DNA of 34,066 bases from positions 1 to 34,066 of the forward strand of contig JAFXTD010000037.1 of NCBI GenBank assembly GCA_017535925.1, read 5' to 3'. Positions 31,729 through 34,066 of this stretch are shown one piece after another. A program made the translations under genes and the position numbers. The stretch comes from Selenomonadaceae bacterium. Its GTDB lineage: Bacteria; Bacillota; Negativicutes; Selenomonadales; Selenomonadaceae. A model generated the notes under the pieces. The model saw nothing but the letters and a program-made list of their open reading frames with translations, had not been told where the DNA came from and ran no database searches. How positions within the stretch are numbered: position 1 is the first letter of the stretch; every line of letters starts with the position of its first letter.

Positions 31729-34066
31729 TTATTTAAAAGTTTTGCCGTTTATTGTGTGATTCGTGCCGTTGATGTTTATAACGTCGCCTTTGTTTACGCC
31801 GTCGAAGATAACAGAGCCGCCGCCCGAAATCGCCAACGTGAGGTTCCCCTTGCTGAAGGTGCCCTTCGTGAAGGTGCCGCCGTCTTTGCCGTTTGTCTTC
31901 AAAATCTTCAACATATCGCCGCTTGCGTAGTCGAAAATTGTATCGGTGCCTTCGCCCGGCTTATAAATGAATGTGTCCTTTCCTGCGCCGCCGTAAAGCG
32001 AATCATTGCCTGCATCGCCCCAGAGCGTGTCGTTGCCGCTGCCGCCATAAATTTTATCTGCGCCCTTGCCGCCGCGTATCGAATCATTTTTCGTACCGCC
32101 GAAGATTATATTAGCCGCGTCATTGCCCGCGATTTTAACAGCAGTCGTGCGCGTCGAGGCGTCGATAATTTTGGTTGTGGCGTCGACTGTCACGGGCGAT
32201 TTGCTCTTATTCGTAACAGTCAAAGTCTTTGAAGTTTTCTTAACGCCGTCGATTGTGACAGCAGACAAACTAGCCGCGCCCATTAAAGAAATCTTTCCTT
32301 TGCCGACGGTCACAATTATATTTGAGCCGCTCTTGGTTGAAGTGTAAGTGCCGCCCGCGATTGAAAGTTTGGAAGTATCATTGAAGCCGCTGACAGTATC
32401 GTTGCCGTCGCCCGTGTTGTATTGGAAGACGACATTAACGCCCGCCTCGTTCCAAATGTAATCGTTGCCCGTGCCGCCGTTTAGCGTGACATTATCGCCC
32501 GTTTCAAGCGTTTCAAAAGTATCTGTATCCCAATTCCATTTTGTCCTTGCCCAATTCTGGAGGAAATCATTACCTGTGCCGCCACTGATTGAAACGTTAT
32601 CGGCATAACTGTTGCCGATGTAATCGTTGCCCGCGCCGCCTGAGATTGTGACTTTGGCGGCGGAATTATAAGAGTAGTCGTTACCTTTGCCGCCGTCAAT
32701 CGTCACGCTTGAAGCATAATTATCAACAGTGTCCTTGCCGCCGAGAGCTTTAATCTTTACGCCGCGGATATTATTTCTAAGGACTTCGGCACCGTCGCTT
32801 AGCGTGATAATATCGGTGGTCTTGGTGTCGTTTATGTTGAGGGCTTTACCTTTGGCGTCTTTCAAGAGGATTGAACCTTTGCCGACCTTAACAAGAACAT
32901 CAGAGCCGCTCGCTTGCGTTGAATAGGTGCCGCCGCTTACAGTCAAAGTATCAGATTCATTAAAGCCGATGATTGTATCCTTGCCGTCGCCCGAAGCATA
33001 TTTAACCAAATTTCCTACAGCTCCCAGCGAAATATGGTCGTTGCCGGTTCCGCCTGTAATCGTATTGTCAAAGCCTCTACTGATAATAGAATCCTTGCCC
33101 GCGCCGCCCGCTATCGTCACGTTGTCGCCGCCGTTATTGATTGAATCGTTGCCCGCGCCGCCATTGATTGAAACTTGAGCGGCTTGATTGTCGATATAAT
33201 CATTACCTTTGCCCGCCGCGATTGTGAAATTGTATGACCAACCGTAGTTTTGAATATAATCATCTTTCGACGTGCCCTTGACTACGGTATTTGTTTCATC
33301 GTCGCGGATGACGTTTACTTTTTTCACGTCTTTTATCGAAGTGGCGATATTAACATTGTCCGCCCGATAATTCTCCAACGTCAAAGTTTTCTTATTGCTT
33401 AGTTTCAAGGTGACGTTGCCGGCTGCGCGGACGGAAGAATTTACTTTGACGGAGCCGAGAACGATAGTATCGAAAGTACCGAAATCGTCAATGGTATCAT
33501 TGCCCGTGCTGTAGACATAAGCCGTGCCGACGCCACTCCCGGCATATACATAATCATTACCCTTGCCGCCGACGATTGTAACGTTATCGCTGACGCCCCA
33601 GTTATAAACGGTGTCATTGCCGTCGCCCGCGTTGATTGAAACTTCCGAACTACTGTTGTTATGAACGGTGTCATCGCCTGCGCCCGCGTTGATTGAGCTG
33701 CCATCGCCTTGGTTGCTAATGTGATCATTGCCCGCCCTGCCCAAAATCGTCGAGTCGTTGCCGAGATTTTCAATCGAATCATCGCCAGCCCCGCCGTCGA
33801 TTTTAACTTCGTTGCCGTAATTTTCGGTATAATCGGCACCGTCGCCTGCGTTGATAGAAACATAGCTGTCGTAATTCGATATATAATCATTACCTTTGCC
33901 GCCGATAACTGTGCTGTGTGGTGCGTGATTTTTAATTGAGTCATTGCCCGCGCCGCCGACCAGTGAAGAATATTCTCCGCCTTCGCGATAGCTCTCGATA
34001 TAATCATTGCCTTCGCCGCTATCAATAGTTGTGTGATTGCCCCAATTTTCGATTGAGTCGTTGCCC
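31729..34066 (-). CDS. RTX-type calcium-binding repeat protein (5' end outside window)
   Basis: An open frame of at least 778 codons that enters at the right edge and ends at 31729. It is composed of degenerate RTX nonapeptides (GGAGND, GGKGND, AGDGND followed by S/T/Y and I/V), which form calcium-filled parallel beta rolls outside the cell. Most units carry N- or Y-rich linkers. The rolls are broken by about four modules of a different type that start GDGKDTIIGFN, GDGNDTVSGFN, STGNDTIDDFG or GEGTDTIFDYA and continue with SGGTYST-like strands. The C-terminus is SVIFDGVNKGDVININGTN..GKTFK. Such proteins usually leave by type I secretion or act as surface adhesins. The N-terminus is not visible, so an enzyme domain cannot be excluded. 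Confidence 0.88.
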   Translation of the reverse strand, partial: GNDSIENWGNHTTIDSGEGNDYIESYREGGEYSSLVGGAGNDSIKNHAPHSTVIGGKGNDYISNYDSYVSINAGDGADYTENYGNEVKIDGGAGDDSIENLGNDSTILGRAGNDHISNQGDGSSINAGAGDDTVHNNSSSEVSINAGDGNDTVYNWGVSDNVTIVGGKGNDYVYAGSGVGTAYVYSTGNDTIDDFGTFDTIVLGSVKVNSSVRAAGNVTLKLSNKKTLTLENYRADNVNIATSIKDVKKVNVIRDDETNTVVKGTSKDDYIQNYGWSYNFTIAAGKGNDYIDNQAAQVSINGGAGNDSINNGGDNVTIAGGAGKDSIISRGFDNTITGGTGNDHISLGAVGNLVKYASGDGKDTIIGFNESDTLTVSGGTYSTQASGSDVLVKVGKGSILLKDAKGKALNINDTKTTDIITLSDGAEVLRNNIRGVKIKALGGKDTVDNYASSVTIDGGKGNDYSYNSAAKVTISGGAGNDYIGNSYADNVSISGGTGNDFLQNWARTKWNWDTDTFETLETGDNVTLNGGTGNDYIWNEAGVNVVFQYNTGDGNDTVSGFNDTSKLSIAGGTYTSTKSGSNIIVTVGKGKISLMGAASLSAVTIDGVKKTSKTLTVTNKSKSPVTVDATTKIIDASTRTTAVKIAGNDAANIIFGGTKNDSIRGGKGADKIYGGSGNDTLWGDAGNDSLYGGAGKDTFIYKPGEGTDTIFDYASGDMLKILKTNGKDGGTFTKGTFSKGNLTLAISGGGSVIFDGVNKGDVININGTNHTINGKTFK

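Noticed and set aside
31729..34066. Repeated DNA in the RTX gene as a CRISPR or satellite
   Set aside because: The repeats are in frame, degenerate, and encode RTX nonapeptides throughout.

Overview
The window looks like a chromosomal segment of a diderm, low-to-middle-GC Firmicute, most likely a member of the Negativicutes (Selenomonadales). The reasons are a Firmicute-style core (infC-rpmI-rplT, rsmD-coaD, hemA/hemC, SpoIIE-type phosphatases, strong AGGAGG ribosome sites, frequent TTG/GTG starts) combined with outer-membrane traits: a GT9 heptosyltransferase-type enzyme and a long RTX-repeat protein. This assignment is inference; there is no rRNA or tRNA in the window.

Layout. 1-2720 (minus): a small membrane protein, a TrkH potassium channel subunit and an EcoRI-type adenine methyltransferase cut by the left edge. 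2896-6621 (plus): cbiL, a BtuF-like lipoprotein, a GT9 glycosyltransferase and tatD, tightly packed. 6676-9025 (minus): hslU, a palindrome-rich non-coding stretch and a YbjN-family gene. 9229-16360 (plus): a signalling operon with a PAS hybrid histidine kinase, a STAS anti-anti-sigma protein, an RsbW-like kinase, two tandem Cache-HAMP-PP2C phosphatases and a small lipoprotein. 16361-16884 holds a decayed AraC-type regulator between two near-identical promoters. 16885-19976 (plus): ilvA, rsmD, coaD and a coiled-coil protein with a Q/P/Y-rich tail. 20063-21904 (plus): an unusual fusion of an SGNH-like region with a CitC-type adenylyltransferase. 22049-24071 (minus): crcB, pncA-like, ilvE. 24163-25685: a small HMA protein, an MBL hydrolase and a membrane coiled-coil protein. 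25756-27139 (plus): infC (AUU start, attenuator leader), rpmI, rplT. 27293-29361 (plus): a YdjM-type membrane protein and a modular SGNH hydrolase. 29375-31615 (minus): hemA and hemC. 31729-34066 (minus): a partial RTX protein.

The most distinctive structure is non-coding. A family of degenerate tandem 7-mers (TYAGYNN-like), usually built as array, A-tract, inverted array, occupies at least eight intergenic sites. In six genes the TAG stop codon lies inside, or is the first unit of, such an array, always with TAG on the sense strand. A separate 28-nt exact repeat carrying a Shine-Dalgarno sequence sits directly before two unrelated genes next to these arrays. The second notable system is the partner-switching operon. 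Its two phosphatases share an almost identical output half, but carry different Cache sensors with the residue pattern of amino-acid-binding dCache domains.
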